A stretch of 61,896 nucleotides of DNA from Microscillaceae bacterium. GTDB lineage: Bacteria > Bacteroidota > Bacteroidia > Cytophagales > Microscillaceae. Position numbers and translations under genes: made by a program. Location of the stretch: the NCBI GenBank assembly GCA_012031215.1, contig JAAUUB010000005.1:1-61896 (forward strand), written 5' to 3'. Of the stretch, positions 25,677 to 35,234 are shown in pieces. Every line of letters starts with the position of its first letter. Position 1 is the first letter of the stretch. Below the pieces are notes generated by a model. That model did not search any database. It saw only the letters and a list, made by a program, of their open reading frames with translations, and was not told the DNA's origin.

Positions 25677-26978
25677 ATGCATTACCAAAGAAAGATTCAT
25701 CGTAACATCCTTGTTCATATTTGCGGGCTTGGCCTGCTGGGCTTCCTGGGAGGCTGTTTTAGTCGTCCGCCCGTAGGCACTGGCACTGACAACCCCAGCA
25801 ACCGGAATCCGGCGGGCGAAACCGAGGTGATAGACCGCCGACCGATTCAGGCCCGCCAAATGGTATTGGAAGATGGCGACAGCCTGCGAGTATTTTTGGA
25901 ACTGGAACTGCCCCGTTTTGCGGATAAACCCTTAAATGCCAAGCAAATTAGTCAGGAAATTATTGTGAAATATGGTCTTTTGGCCGACTATACCAGCCGG
26001 GAATTTTTAGAAACCAGGGAAATCAAGCTCTTGCCAGAACGCATTCAAAAAATTGGAACAAAATTCCACACATATTTCAATATTGCCAAGCGACCCAAAA
26101 TCAATGAAGTGATGATTTTGGAAGTGAGCGATGCCCTTACCAAACAGAGCGACCAACTGGATTTTTTATTGAGCTATACCATTACCAAAATACGCGAACG
26201 CTTTGGCTTGTTTAATGCCAAAGGCCAGTACCCACTCTTTCGCAACTACCTCCGGGCCGAAGATACAGTACAAATCGCCGACGTAGCCCTCAGCTCTCAG
26301 ACCCTTATTGTACGCTATTATGCCCAGTCTTTTAATCCCGCCCCGCCGCCCATGTCGGCCCGAAACGAGGAAGTGCCCCGCACCATGAGCACCGATTCGG
26401 TCTTTTTGCTCCAAACCAATCGTCCGATACGATTTTCTCAAACAGGCCTTTACCTTATTCAAGAAGACACTAGCAATTTTTATGGCCTGAGCATCTATGT
26501 TTCGGCTTTGAAATATCCCAAATTGAGCCAAGTAAAAGAAGTGATTGCGCCGATGATTTACATCACTACCAGTGAAGAACTGGCCGAACTACAAAATGCC
26601 GAAACGCCTAAAAAAGCCCTTGACAAGCTATGGCTCAAGCTCATGTCTGGCAACACCGCCTTGGCCCAACAAGTGATTCGGGAATATTTCCAGCGAATAA
26701 AATCGGCCAATCAACTGTACACTACCCACAAACCGGGCTGGCAAACCGATATGGGGATGATTTTCGTAGTCTTTGGACAGCCCACCCGCATCATCCGACT
26801 AAATGACAAAGAGATATGGATTTATACCCAGTCCGGCAATTTTTCGGAGATGCAGTTTACTTTTTTACGGCGACCCAACCAGTTTAGCGATTATGAATAC
26901 AGCCTCCTGCGCTATCCTGAATACAAGGAAATCTGGTATCCGATGATAGAACAATGGCGTACCGGCAAGGTGCAATGA
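25677..26978 (+). CDS. GWxTD domain lipoprotein
   Basis: Encodes 433 aa from MHYQRKIHRN; the longer frame from 25590 lacks a signal. A lipoprotein signal (LLGFLGGCF, Cys near residue 25) leads to a proline-rich linker, a beta-rich middle and the C-terminal domain with PGWQTDMGMIFVVFGQPTRI, the GWxTD signature, followed by KEIWIYTQSGN. GWxTD proteins are widespread in Bacteroidota and related phyla; no biochemical function is established. The FkbM and GT2 genes follow closely in the same direction and may be co-transcribed. Confidence 0.9.
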   Translation: MHYQRKIHRNILVHICGLGLLGFLGGCFSRPPVGTGTDNPSNRNPAGETEVIDRRPIQARQMVLEDGDSLRVFLELELPRFADKPLNAKQISQEIIVKYGLLADYTSREFLETREIKLLPERIQKIGTKFHTYFNIAKRPKINEVMILEVSDALTKQSDQLDFLLSYTITKIRERFGLFNAKGQYPLFRNYLRAEDTVQIADVALSSQTLIVRYYAQSFNPAPPPMSARNEEVPRTMSTDSVFLLQTNRPIRFSQTGLYLIQEDTSNFYGLSIYVSALKYPKLSQVKEVIAPMIYITTSEELAELQNAETPKKALDKLWLKLMSGNTALAQQVIREYFQRIKSANQLYTTHKPGWQTDMGMIFVVFGQPTRIIRLNDKEIWIYTQSGNFSEMQFTFLRRPNQFSDYEYSLLRYPEYKEIWYPMIEQWRTGKVQ

Positions 26979-27029
26979 TTGTATGCAAAATGGCCGTATA
27001 AATATCCGGCTTGGGAAAAAAAGAATGGC

Positions 27030-27857
27030 ATGGCTTATTATTCCAAAAAGATGTTGGCCCGCAAGTGCCTTTTGCTTGCATTTCATGGTTTCAAAAACCG
27101 TAAACTTGGTTTTGGTCGGACTTTGGGCTTTTGCCGGCGGTATCTATGGCAGAGCTTGCGCCACCCGGCAAAGGTTCCGATTGGAATACGCACCGAAGAT
27201 GGGCTGGTTTGGCTTCGGACCCACACCTCTGATTTAGAGGTCTTTTTCCAACATTATGTATATGGCGAACTTTGGACGGAAGCCCACCGCCGCCCGGAAA
27301 ATATTCAGTATATTTTGGATTGCGGAGCCAATATCGGCTTAGCTACTTTGGTATTGGCCCGCCTATATCCCGAGGCCCGGTTAGCGGCCGTAGAACTGGA
27401 GGCAGAAAACTTTGCCCTTTTGCAAAAAAATTGTGCCCGGCTGCTGGATAATGGCCGCTTAAAGACCTGGCAAGGGGCTTTTTATCACAAGGCCCAGGCC
27501 CATTTGCAAATCCAGCCCGGGCAATTGGGCGAATGGAATTTCTCGACCCTGGAAGAGGAAGAAACCTCGATTGCCCCCAACGCTCCTGCCATTATCACCC
27601 TCGAGACCATTACCGAAGCCTGGAACGGCCAACCGCCGGATTTGATAAAAATGGATATTGAGGGAGGCGAAACGGGCTTCCTGCAAAACGACGAATGGTG
27701 CAACCAGGTGCTGCCTAGTATGGTTTGGGCCGTTGAACTACATGGCTTCGCGGCACACAGTGCCTATTTTTATCAATTGCGCCGTCATCAGCTTTCGGCC
27801 TATCGTATGGGAGAATACTGGGTCAGCAGTCCTTCTTCTTTCACCACTTCCCAATGA
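27030..27857 (+). CDS. FkbM family methyltransferase
   Basis: Encodes 275 aa from MAYYSKKML; an upstream TTG-initiated extension to 26979 is less likely. AdoMet-binding motif I is ILDCGANIGLATLVLARLYP near residues 95-115, followed by AAVELEAENFALL (acidic ribose ligand) and IKMDIEGGETGFLQ, the FkbM signature near 208-221. Such enzymes usually O-methylate sugars of polysaccharides or glycolipids. The stop overlaps the start of the GT2 gene by 4 bases (ATGA), so both probably act on the same glycan. Confidence 0.9.
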   Translation: MAYYSKKMLARKCLLLAFHGFKNRKLGFGRTLGFCRRYLWQSLRHPAKVPIGIRTEDGLVWLRTHTSDLEVFFQHYVYGELWTEAHRRPENIQYILDCGANIGLATLVLARLYPEARLAAVELEAENFALLQKNCARLLDNGRLKTWQGAFYHKAQAHLQIQPGQLGEWNFSTLEEEETSIAPNAPAIITLETITEAWNGQPPDLIKMDIEGGETGFLQNDEWCNQVLPSMVWAVELHGFAAHSAYFYQLRRHQLSAYRMGEYWVSSPSSFTTSQ

Positions 27858-28735
27858 TGCCTTCCCACCCCCTTGTTTCGGTGATTGTACCCAGCTATAA
27901 TGCCGCGCATTTTTTAACACAAACCCTGGCCTCGGTAGCGGCGCAAAGTTACCCGCATTGGGAAGTGCTGGTCATAGACGATGGCTCTACGGATGAAACC
28001 CCTGCCCTGCTCAGTGCCCTTGCTATGCCCGCTTTACGCTATCATCGCCAGGCCAATCAGGGCGTGGCGGCGGCCCGTAACCAGGGTTTGGCCCTGGCCA
28101 GAGGAGAATTGATTGCCTTTCTCGATGCCGATGACCTCTTCACGCCCGATAATTTGCAGCAAAAAGTCGAGTTTTTACAAGCCCATCCCACTATCGGGCT
28201 GGTTCATGCTGCTGAGGAAGTGTTTGACTCCCAAACAGAGCAAACCCTGCGCTTGGCGACGGGCCAAGGTGGAAAAGTGCAAAAAGCCTTGCTCGAGATG
28301 CGCGAAAATGTGATTCATAGCCCCTCAAGCGTGCTTGTAAGGGCCCACCTGCTGGAACAAGTGGGCGGCTTTGACACCCGCCTTTCTACCTCGGCTGACT
28401 GGGAGATGTGGGTGCGCCTGGCCGGGGTTACCGACTTTGGGTATTTGCCCCAGGCACTGGTGCGCTATCGGGTGCACAGTGGGCAAATGCACCGCAATAT
28501 TCGCAAGATGGAACAGGATATGCGCTATGCCTTTGCCAAAAGCCACCGGGCGGGTTTTTTTGAAAGTGAAAAACATTATCGCTACTGCCGTGCCAATCTC
28601 TACCTCACCCTCAGTGCCTGCTACTGGGGCGACCAGCGCGATTATATCAGGTTTGCCCGGTTTTTTTTGCGCTCCTTGGTTACGCATCTCCGTCCTTTTT
28701 GGCAGAGAGTGCACCAACGGATAAGCAAAAAATAA
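27854..28735 (+). CDS. Glycosyltransferase family 2
   Basis: Encodes 293 aa. GT-A fold signatures: VSVIVPSYNAAHFLTQTLASV, VLVIDDGSTDET (nucleotide-sugar binding) and AFLDADDLFTPDNL, where the DxD coordinates the metal. GGFDTRLSTSADWEMWVRLA carries the catalytic ED-like region. No membrane segment, so it is likely a cytosolic or membrane-associated enzyme adding a sugar to a surface glycan. Translationally coupled to the FkbM gene. Confidence 0.93.
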   Translation: MMPSHPLVSVIVPSYNAAHFLTQTLASVAAQSYPHWEVLVIDDGSTDETPALLSALAMPALRYHRQANQGVAAARNQGLALARGELIAFLDADDLFTPDNLQQKVEFLQAHPTIGLVHAAEEVFDSQTEQTLRLATGQGGKVQKALLEMRENVIHSPSSVLVRAHLLEQVGGFDTRLSTSADWEMWVRLAGVTDFGYLPQALVRYRVHSGQMHRNIRKMEQDMRYAFAKSHRAGFFESEKHYRYCRANLYLTLSACYWGDQRDYIRFARFFLRSLVTHLRPFWQRVHQRISKK

Positions 28736-28796
28736 GCTTTTTTTAGCAATTTACCCAGATTCTTGCCTAAAATTTACAAAATCTCCTTACATTGCT

Positions 28797-28804
28797 TAAT
28801 TTTG
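28797..28804 (+). promoter_or_regulatory. -7 element candidate for the type ISP-like gene
   Basis: TAATTTTG, a perfect TAnnTTTG match, 38 bases before the preferred ATG at 28842. No clear -33 element. Confidence 0.4.
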
Positions 28805-28841
28805 TAACAATCTCGTGCGCAATGGGTTGAAAAGAAATAAA

Positions 28842-31406
28842 ATGGAAATGGGGGTAAATTTAGAATTGAAGCCGGAGAGCACGCTTCTTGAACCGGACAA
28901 AACGGCATTGCAAGCCTCCCAGCTTTTAGAAGCCTTTGGACAAAGTCCGGCGTTTGCGCAGGTCTTAAACCTGGGGCAGCAATTCCTTCATCCTCAGTTT
29001 TCGCCGGAAATGGCGGCTAGTTTAGCCCTGGAATTTGCAAAAATTGCCCAAGAAGGGCCCTCTCTTTTTCCGAAGGTAGATTTCTGGCGGCACAATTCCC
29101 TTGCGCCTCACTTTGCCCCTTTGCTTGAGCTCTTGCACCAAAACCCTTTTCCGCTCACGGAGGGTTTGCCCTGGCCCGCGACCAGCCTCACGATGGAAAA
29201 GCTCCGCTTTGGCTTGCTGGCCGCGCGTTTTTATGCCCAGTATTCTCTAAAAATGGATTGGGAGGCGAATCTGCCTACCCTATTGCTACAGCCGCCGGCC
29301 TTGGCACTTGAGCCTTTGCTACAAGAAACCCTCTTTCCAAAAAAAACAAAGGGAAAAAAAGACCTTCGGCCCATTGTTTGTGCAGACCGACAATTTGCCT
29401 ACGTATTGTTTTCAAGCCGCTACAATGGCTTCTAAAAACACTCGCCGCGCGGCCTTTAAGACAGAGCTGGTGTGGAGTCATTGGGCGCATCCGGCCACAC
29501 CGGGTCGTATTGCCCCTCAGGGTTCTTTGTTTGATACGCCTGCGCCCAATCAGCAAGCCTGGCAAAAACTAAGGAGTGAGGCCTTGCGCCTCGTGATGGG
29601 CTTTGAGATGTCTTCCAATAAAACAAAACAAATGAGCCCCTCTCCTGAGTCAGATTGGCGGCCTTTTTTGCAATATGGTTGGGAGATTTTGGCTGAGGAG
29701 GGCCTCTTGGGCTATTATTTCTCCGCTTTTCAGCCCGATAAAAGCTGGCAGGAATGGGCCTCGGCCCGGCAAGCTGCTTGGTATTGGTGGTCTGCCCCGG
29801 ATAGTGCTGAGGGATGGCTATTTGTGCTCAAACAGGCGCGCACTAAGGATTTTTTTTCCCAGACTTTGGCCTTGCCCGATTTGTCCCAGCCGCGCAGTGC
29901 CATGGTGTGGCAGCGTTTCTTTGAGGAAAAGCATTCACCGCCTGCCCAGGTAGAAGAGGCTCCCGTGCGCTATGTGGCAAGCCTAAAACCTGACAAGGAA
30001 GAGATTTTGCCCAAGAGCTTTCCCCTATATCCCTCGGCTCAGGCCCCGGGCATATTTCGTTATTGTGTGCCAGGACTGAGCCTGGGCAAAGCCCAGCATT
30101 GGCATCACGCTCAGTCAGAGATTTTGGCCCGCTATGCCCAAGCCCATTTGGGTCAGGTCTTGGCCCAAGACCCACTCATTGCCAGGCGTTGGCAAAAAAA
30201 CGCCTGGGTAGGCCGGGAGTGGCCTGTTTTTGACTCAAACCAGCTTCAGGTGCTTTGCATCCATCCCTTTCAGACTGCCTTTTTTTATGCCGAACCTGCT
30301 CTTTGGCCCGAAGGCAGTATGTGGGAAAAGGTTTTTCGCCCCGGATTTGAGAATGTGTACCTGCTTTGGGGAGAAGGCGGGGCCTGGGCCGTCAAAAATC
30401 CGATAAGCCGCCATTTTGCGGGCAAAACCTGGGCCTTGCCCCGTTTCCAGCTTGACTGGGGAGGCCAGGTCAGCGATAACATCAGCCCGGAAGCCCTTAA
30501 ATCTTTTAAAACCTATTACGAAACCCAATGGCAAGACCGCCTGGGGCAGTTGGAAAACCATTTTCATTTTTGCTGAATTTGCAGTTTTTGGAAAACTGCC
30601 CTGTGGAGCCAGCCTTGGCCCTTGATATGCGTCCGCTGGCTCTTTTTGGAGAAGACTTTTCCCGGTCTCATTTTTTACTTACCCACTTTGCCCAGCCCGA
30701 TGCCAATTTTTTTGCGCATTTCAAGGCTTTGGCGGAGGCTTTTCATCAGGCCCGGCGGGCTTTTGAGCAAACAGGCAAGCGGGCTTGCCGGGGGCGGGAG
30801 GGCTTTCTGGCTTTGCAGTATTATTTTCAAAGAGGTGAGGCGGCCCTTCGCGCGGCCCAGGAATATTTGCAAGAAAGCCAGCTTCACCCGCTAGGACTGG
30901 AGCGCGAAATTGAGACGGATGATATTTTTCATTATACTTATGCTGTTTTATGCGCCCAGGCTGATTTTGGCGGCGAAGCCATTCCGGCCATACCCTTCTA
31001 TCGTGATTTTTGGTCCTGGGTAGGTTGGGGAAAGGCGCTGCTTGAGCTTCATCTTGACCCGGCCCCCAGTCCTCTGAGAGGTTTATCGGCGCAAGAGCGG
31101 TATTTGCGCAAGCCCCAGCGCCGGTTTAGCTATACCTGGCAGCCAGCGCAGGGCCGGGTAGTTTTGCAAGGGGGCAATGCCGCGTTGGAAATCAAAAAAA
31201 TAAATCCCGAGGCTTGGGATTTTCGCCTCGGAAAATACAATTTGTGGGAATGGGCCTGGCAGGGCTTTGGGCCGGAAATTGTCAAAAACGCCGAATTTTT
31301 GATACAAGCCTCCGAATCTATCCATCAAGGGGCGGGCCAAATCGGGCGATTGGTGTACGAAACCCTGCAAATCCGTAAGACGATGACTTATGCCCAGGAA
31401 TTTTAA
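28842..31406 (+). CDS. Type ISP restriction-enzyme-like protein lacking recognisable methyltransferase motifs; frameshifted twice in this sequence
   Basis: Three frames join to about 855 aa after correcting A7 at 29354-29360 (remove one) and T5 at 30567-30571 (add one: FHFLLNLQFLENCP). The C-terminal part matches the specificity region of type ISP / Eco57I-like enzymes: IHPFQTAFFY (RPFD...YY-like), ISPEALKSF after a FPLYL-like stretch, DDIFHYTYAVLC, KALLELHL, and PEAWDFRLGKYNLWEWA. The middle keeps methyltransferase-fold echoes (LRFGLLAARFYAQYSLK; LAEEGLLGYYFSAF) but I find neither a DPAxGSG-type motif I nor NPPY, and no nuclease or helicase. It may be a DNA-recognition protein derived from a restriction enzyme, or a decayed one. 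No neighbour is a partner subunit. Confidence 0.6.
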
Positions 31407-31463
31407 AAATGTGGCAAAGGAGAAATTTCTCTGGCTTTTATGCTTTATGAAGCCAGGACCTTC

Positions 31464-31937
31464 TCAGGCCAGGTGTTCTTCCTCTAAAAACTCGACCAGG
31501 TTTTGATTGCATCGCCATAAAATCTCGAAAACCAATTCAAAGTCGGCCATCGTGCCATCATAAGGGTCGGGGACTTCCAGGTTTTCTTTTTCCGTATCAA
31601 AGTTGCGCATCAGCATAATTTTAGGTTCTGCGGCGTGATTGACCCTATTTTTTAGGTTGATAAGATTGTCATAATTGGATTTGTCCATTGCAATGATGTA
31701 TTCAAAGCGGTCAAAATCTTCGCGGGCAATCTGGCGGGCGCGGTGGGTAAGAGCGATGCCGTTTTGCTCGGCCACGGCACGCATTCGCTCGTCAGGAAGC
31801 TCCCCGATATGGTAAGCCGAAGTGCCGGCCGAGTCACACTCGAGCCCCAGTGCACTTTGGGCGGCCAGTTTTGAAAAAATACCTTCGGCCATAGGAGAGC
31901 GGCAAATATTGCCTAAACACACAAAAAGTACTTTCAT
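31464..31937 (-). CDS. Low molecular weight protein-tyrosine phosphatase
   Basis: Encodes 157 aa from MKVLFVCLGN. The P-loop VCLGNICRSPMAEG near residues 6-19 has the Cx5R(S) catalytic signature, and VPDPYDG near residue 125 carries the general-acid Asp. These enzymes dephosphorylate tyrosine on proteins (often polysaccharide-export kinases) or act on arginine phosphate. No kinase gene is adjacent. Stand-alone leftward gene. Confidence 0.95.
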   Translation of the reverse strand: MKVLFVCLGNICRSPMAEGIFSKLAAQSALGLECDSAGTSAYHIGELPDERMRAVAEQNGIALTHRARQIAREDFDRFEYIIAMDKSNYDNLINLKNRVNHAAEPKIMLMRNFDTEKENLEVPDPYDGTMADFELVFEILWRCNQNLVEFLEEEHLA

Positions 31938-32255
31938 AATCAATCAGCCTTATGGTGGATACCTGCTTTTTATCTTGTCGGGAAAATTACACAAAAAAGA
32001 TGCAGAAATGAAGTGTAAACAAGCAGATGGCTAAAATTTGCGCCTACTTTGGGGCTGCACGGAGTTCTTAGACCTCGGCCCCCTGGCAAAGAATCAAAAG
32101 GCCCCGGGCCAAAGTGATAGAAGGCCTGAAACTTGCAAAGGAGAGATTTTTTGTCTCGAAGATGCAGAAAAGAAAATTTGGAATTTCTAAAAGATAAAGT
32201 TTATGCTTTAACTTCGCACCCAAAATCAAACCATCATTAAAACACAAAAATAGAA
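31938..32255. other. Intergenic between divergent genes
   Basis: About 320 bases between the phosphatase and FKBP genes. TAACTTCG at 32209-32216 is a 7-of-8 match to the -7 element and lies 39 bases before the FKBP ATG. Nothing else recognised. Confidence 0.45.
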
Positions 32256-33419
32256 ATGCGTCTGAATCAGATTGGTTTTCTTGGGCTAATGGTTCTAAGC
32301 TTGAGCCTGCATAATTGCAAACAAAAAGGAGGGGACTTTAAAGCCACCCCCAGCGGCATCAAATACCAGATTTTTTCGGCCAATAAAAACAAAAAATTAA
32401 AAGCGGGTGATTTCTTTGACTTCCACATGGTCATCCTCAATTCCAAAGATTCAATCATCCAGGACTCTTACAAAAACCCGGATGGGGCCATTAAAAACCA
32501 GCAGTTTCCAGAAGATTCTACCAAAGGAGGCCTGATTGAAGCTTTTCTCTTGCTTTCGGAAGGCGATAGTGCCATTTTCAGGATTAGCAATGATTCCCTG
32601 ATTGCCCAGCGCAACCGCTCTATCCAAAAATCGCTGGATATGATGAAAACCCAAATGGAAGCACAAGTAGCGCAAGCTTCTAATGATTCTACCCGCAAGC
32701 TCATTGAGCAAAGATACAAAAACCAAATCCAGCTTGGCGAAGCCCAAATGAAGCAGGAGGACCCCAATTTGCCCAAAGGAGGCTATGTAGAGTATCGGGT
32801 GAAACTTTTGGCCATCAAGACCCGCGAAGATGTAGAAAAAGAAATGCAGGAAGCCAATAAAAAGCGCATTGAGGAAGCCGAAAAGCGACTAGGCGGCGAG
32901 AAAAAACAGATTGAGCAATACCTCAAAGACAAAAAACTGAACGGAAAATCTACGGCTTCCGGCTTGTTTTATGTCATTCAGAAGGAAGGCACTGGGGCTT
33001 CTCCTCAGGCCGGCGATTCGGTATCCGTGAGTTATAAAGGCATGCTGCTCAACGGAAAAGTTTTTGATACTAGCATTGAGGCCGAGGCCAAAGCGGCAGA
33101 GGTGTTCAATCCTAATCGCACTTATGGGCCTTTTAAATTCACCCTGGGTCGTCAGCAGGTGATTCCGGGTTGGGACGAGGGCATTGCCCTACTCAAACCA
33201 GGCACAAAAGCTTTGCTGCTCATTCCCTCGCGCCTGGCCTATGCTGAAAGAGGCACGCAAGACGGAAGCATTCCGCCCCACACTATTTTGGTTTTTGAGG
33301 TCGAGCTATTTGGTTTTAAATCAGGCCAGGACAACAAAACCTCGGGTAATGGTAGAAAATCCGGTGCTTATCCTGGGAGCCAAGGGGCTGGGGCAGGTGG
33401 CTTTGGAGATATTCAATAG
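32256..33419 (+). CDS. FKBP-type peptidyl-prolyl isomerase, lipoprotein
   Basis: Encodes 387 aa as read. Lipoprotein-type start (MVLSLSLHNCKQK, Cys near residue 21). Residues ~30-190 form a degenerate first FKBP-like domain with GDFFDFHMVILNSKDSII; residues ~190-235 are a charged helix; residues ~245-355 form an intact FKBP domain with GDSVSVSYKGMLLNGKVFD, VIPGWDEGIALLKPGTKALLLIPSRLAYAERG and SIPPHTILVFEVEL. It should catalyse proline isomerisation in periplasmic protein folding. The last 33 residues are read through the start of the next gene, a 71-base overlap; one more T in TTTT at 33314-33317 would give a stop right after ELFGF, so the true end is probably near 33319. Confidence 0.9.
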   Translation: MRLNQIGFLGLMVLSLSLHNCKQKGGDFKATPSGIKYQIFSANKNKKLKAGDFFDFHMVILNSKDSIIQDSYKNPDGAIKNQQFPEDSTKGGLIEAFLLLSEGDSAIFRISNDSLIAQRNRSIQKSLDMMKTQMEAQVAQASNDSTRKLIEQRYKNQIQLGEAQMKQEDPNLPKGGYVEYRVKLLAIKTREDVEKEMQEANKKRIEEAEKRLGGEKKQIEQYLKDKKLNGKSTASGLFYVIQKEGTGASPQAGDSVSVSYKGMLLNGKVFDTSIEAEAKAAEVFNPNRTYGPFKFTLGRQQVIPGWDEGIALLKPGTKALLLIPSRLAYAERGTQDGSIPPHTILVFEVELFGFKSGQDNKTSGNGRKSGAYPGSQGAGAGGFGDIQ

Positions 33420-33987
33420 CCACGGCCTGCTGGTGTATGGCTTTCTGGAAGATGACGAAACCTGGCATCAGCGTCAAATAGACCACGTTTCGGTATTGGG
33501 CCGCACCGATGACCAGGCTTTCCTGAAACTTATCGGGGCCAAATGCGAAGCCTTTGTGGCAACGGACGAAAACCAATATCGCAAGCACCTTGTCAATCTG
33601 CTCCTGGAAAAGCGCAAAGTAATGCCCCTCAATGCCATTCATGCCCAGGCCTATCTGGCCCAGTCGGTACAGCTTGGGCACGGCAACCTCATCGGGCCGG
33701 GTGCTATTCTGAATGCAGGGGTGAAGCTGGGCAGTCATAGCATTGTCCACGCACGTGCCTTGATAGACTACGGCAGCCAAATAGAAGATTACGTGCAGAT
33801 TGGCGCGGGTAGTGTGCTCAATTCTGAGGTGATTGTTGAAGAAGAGGCCTTTATTGGCTCCGGGGTAACGGTGGTGGCTGGGGTCAGGATTGGTAAGCAG
33901 GCCCGGGTAGGGGCGGGTTCGGTGGTGATTCAGGAGGTAGCACCCGGCGCAACGGTTTTTGGCAACCCCGCTCAGGCAGTGAAATGA
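33349..33987 (+). CDS. NeuD/PglD-like sugar O-acyltransferase, left-handed beta-helix
   Basis: Encodes 212 aa from MVENPVLILGAKG; the frame from 33184 would overlap most of the FKBP domain. The N-terminal ~75 residues resemble the small nucleotide-sugar binding domain of PglD/NeuD (LILGAKGLGQVALEIF, GFLEDDE). The rest is a hexapeptide repeat helix (LGHGNLIGPGAILNAGVKLG, IGSGVTVVAGVRIGKQARVGAGSVV), ending in GNPAQAVK typical of acetyltransferases. The family acetylates amino-sugars of surface glycans with acetyl-CoA; the specific substrate is unknown. Confidence 0.9.
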   Translation: MVENPVLILGAKGLGQVALEIFNSHGLLVYGFLEDDETWHQRQIDHVSVLGRTDDQAFLKLIGAKCEAFVATDENQYRKHLVNLLLEKRKVMPLNAIHAQAYLAQSVQLGHGNLIGPGAILNAGVKLGSHSIVHARALIDYGSQIEDYVQIGAGSVLNSEVIVEEEAFIGSGVTVVAGVRIGKQARVGAGSVVIQEVAPGATVFGNPAQAVK

Positions 33988-34083
33988 GTAAAAGAATAAT
34001 TGATTTTTTGAAAAGTAAGCCATCCGGCTCTTATTTTGCATTTTTTCGTTTGATTGAAAATAGATACCTAATTCCTGGACACA

Positions 34084-35014
34084 ATGGAACAAAAACCTTC
34101 TAATCGTAGCCAGAGACGCAATACTTTCATTTTTTTGGTCTCGGCCCTGGTGATTGCCAACATCGTCTTGTTTTATCTGGTTATTCAGAATAAAAAACGC
34201 CCAAATCCAACGCGAAAAAGAACGCGCCGCCGAACAAAAGCAAGACTATGAGCGGCAGTTGGGTGATTTAGCCCAGCGCCTTGAATCCCAAATCAAACGC
34301 GCCAAAAAATTGGAATCCGACAACAATAAGTTTATTGATTCGCTTCAGAATGTGCTCAAAGAGGTGCAACAAGACCGCGACAATCTCCGGCAAACCTCTC
34401 AACTGACCCAGAACCAAGTCGCTACCTTTCGCCAAAAGATTGAGGCCTACGAGGTGCTTTTGCGCAAAAAAGACGAAGAAATTGAAAAGCTTCGCGAAAC
34501 GGCCCAAATCCTCTATGATGAAAACAATGACCTCAAGGTGCAAAAAAACGAACTGACCAGCACCATCACCGAAATCAGCAAAGAAAGAACCCAAATGCAG
34601 GGCAAGCTAGACCAGGCCGCCGTGCTCAAAGCCGAAAACGTGAATGTCAATGCTGTGGATGACCGGGGCCGCGAACAGAGCGGAGGCCAATACCGGGCCA
34701 ATAAGATTGACCGATTGGCCATCACTTTTAATGTTGCCGACAACAAACTGGCCCGCATTGGCAACAAAGATGTTTATATGCGGGTATTGGAACCGGCTGG
34801 GACCTTGCTCATCAATCCGGGCAGTTCGGGAAGCTTTGAAGCCGACGGGCGACAGATGCAATACTCGGTGCGCAAGCAAATCTTGTTTGATAACTCGCGC
34901 CAAACTGTGCGTTTTGATTTTGACCGCACGGGCGAGTTTGTGCCAGGCCGCCATACAATTGAATTTTATTGTGAAGGCTATCGGATTGGCTACGGCACTT
35001 TTGAAGTCAGATAA
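34084..35014 (+). CDS. Membrane-anchored coiled-coil protein with C-terminal beta domain, frameshifted in this sequence
   Basis: The ATG at 34084 starts MEQKPSNRSQRRNTF, a basic segment before one membrane helix (FIFLVSALVIANIVLFYLVI). The A6 run at 34192-34197 needs one base fewer to join NKNAQIQREKERAAEQK; the product is then about 309 aa. Residues ~35-160 are a heptad-rich coiled coil (QKQDYERQLGDLAQRLESQ). The last ~120 residues are beta-rich (VYMRVLEPAGTLLINPGSSG, GRHTIEFYCEGYRIGYGTFEV). The layout is bitopic, with the coiled coil probably on the cytoplasmic or periplasmic side. I do not recognise a named family; a structural or envelope role is likely. A terminator follows. Confidence 0.7.
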
Positions 35015-35035
35015 TTTTTTTAGGTCTTGGTCTCA

Positions 35036-35064
35036 AGAGGCATTCGGAAACGAATGCCTTTTTT
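35036..35064 (+). terminator. Intrinsic terminator with GAAA tetraloop
   Basis: AGGCATTCG (35038-35046) pairs perfectly with CGAATGCCT (35051-35059) around GAAA, followed by TTTTTT. Ends the 34084-35014 unit, 23 bases after its stop. Confidence 0.9.
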
Positions 35065-35160
35065 GCGAACTTCCCCTTGTTTTATAAAAAAAATCTAATT
35101 TTTTTAAGGCTTTGTCCAAAATTATTGAATAGCAGTCCTTTTCATTAGGAAAAATGCCTT

Positions 35161-35168
35161 TATATTTG
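35161..35168 (+). promoter_or_regulatory. -7 element candidate for the peptide transporter gene
   Basis: TATATTTG, a perfect TAnnTTTG match located after the preceding terminator and 66 bases before the ATG at 35235. No clear -33 element. Confidence 0.5.
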
Positions 35169-35234
35169 TCCGGTTTTTGGCATTAGATTACTTTTTTGGA
35201 TTGTGTCAATAAAAGACTTACTTTAAAATTGAAC

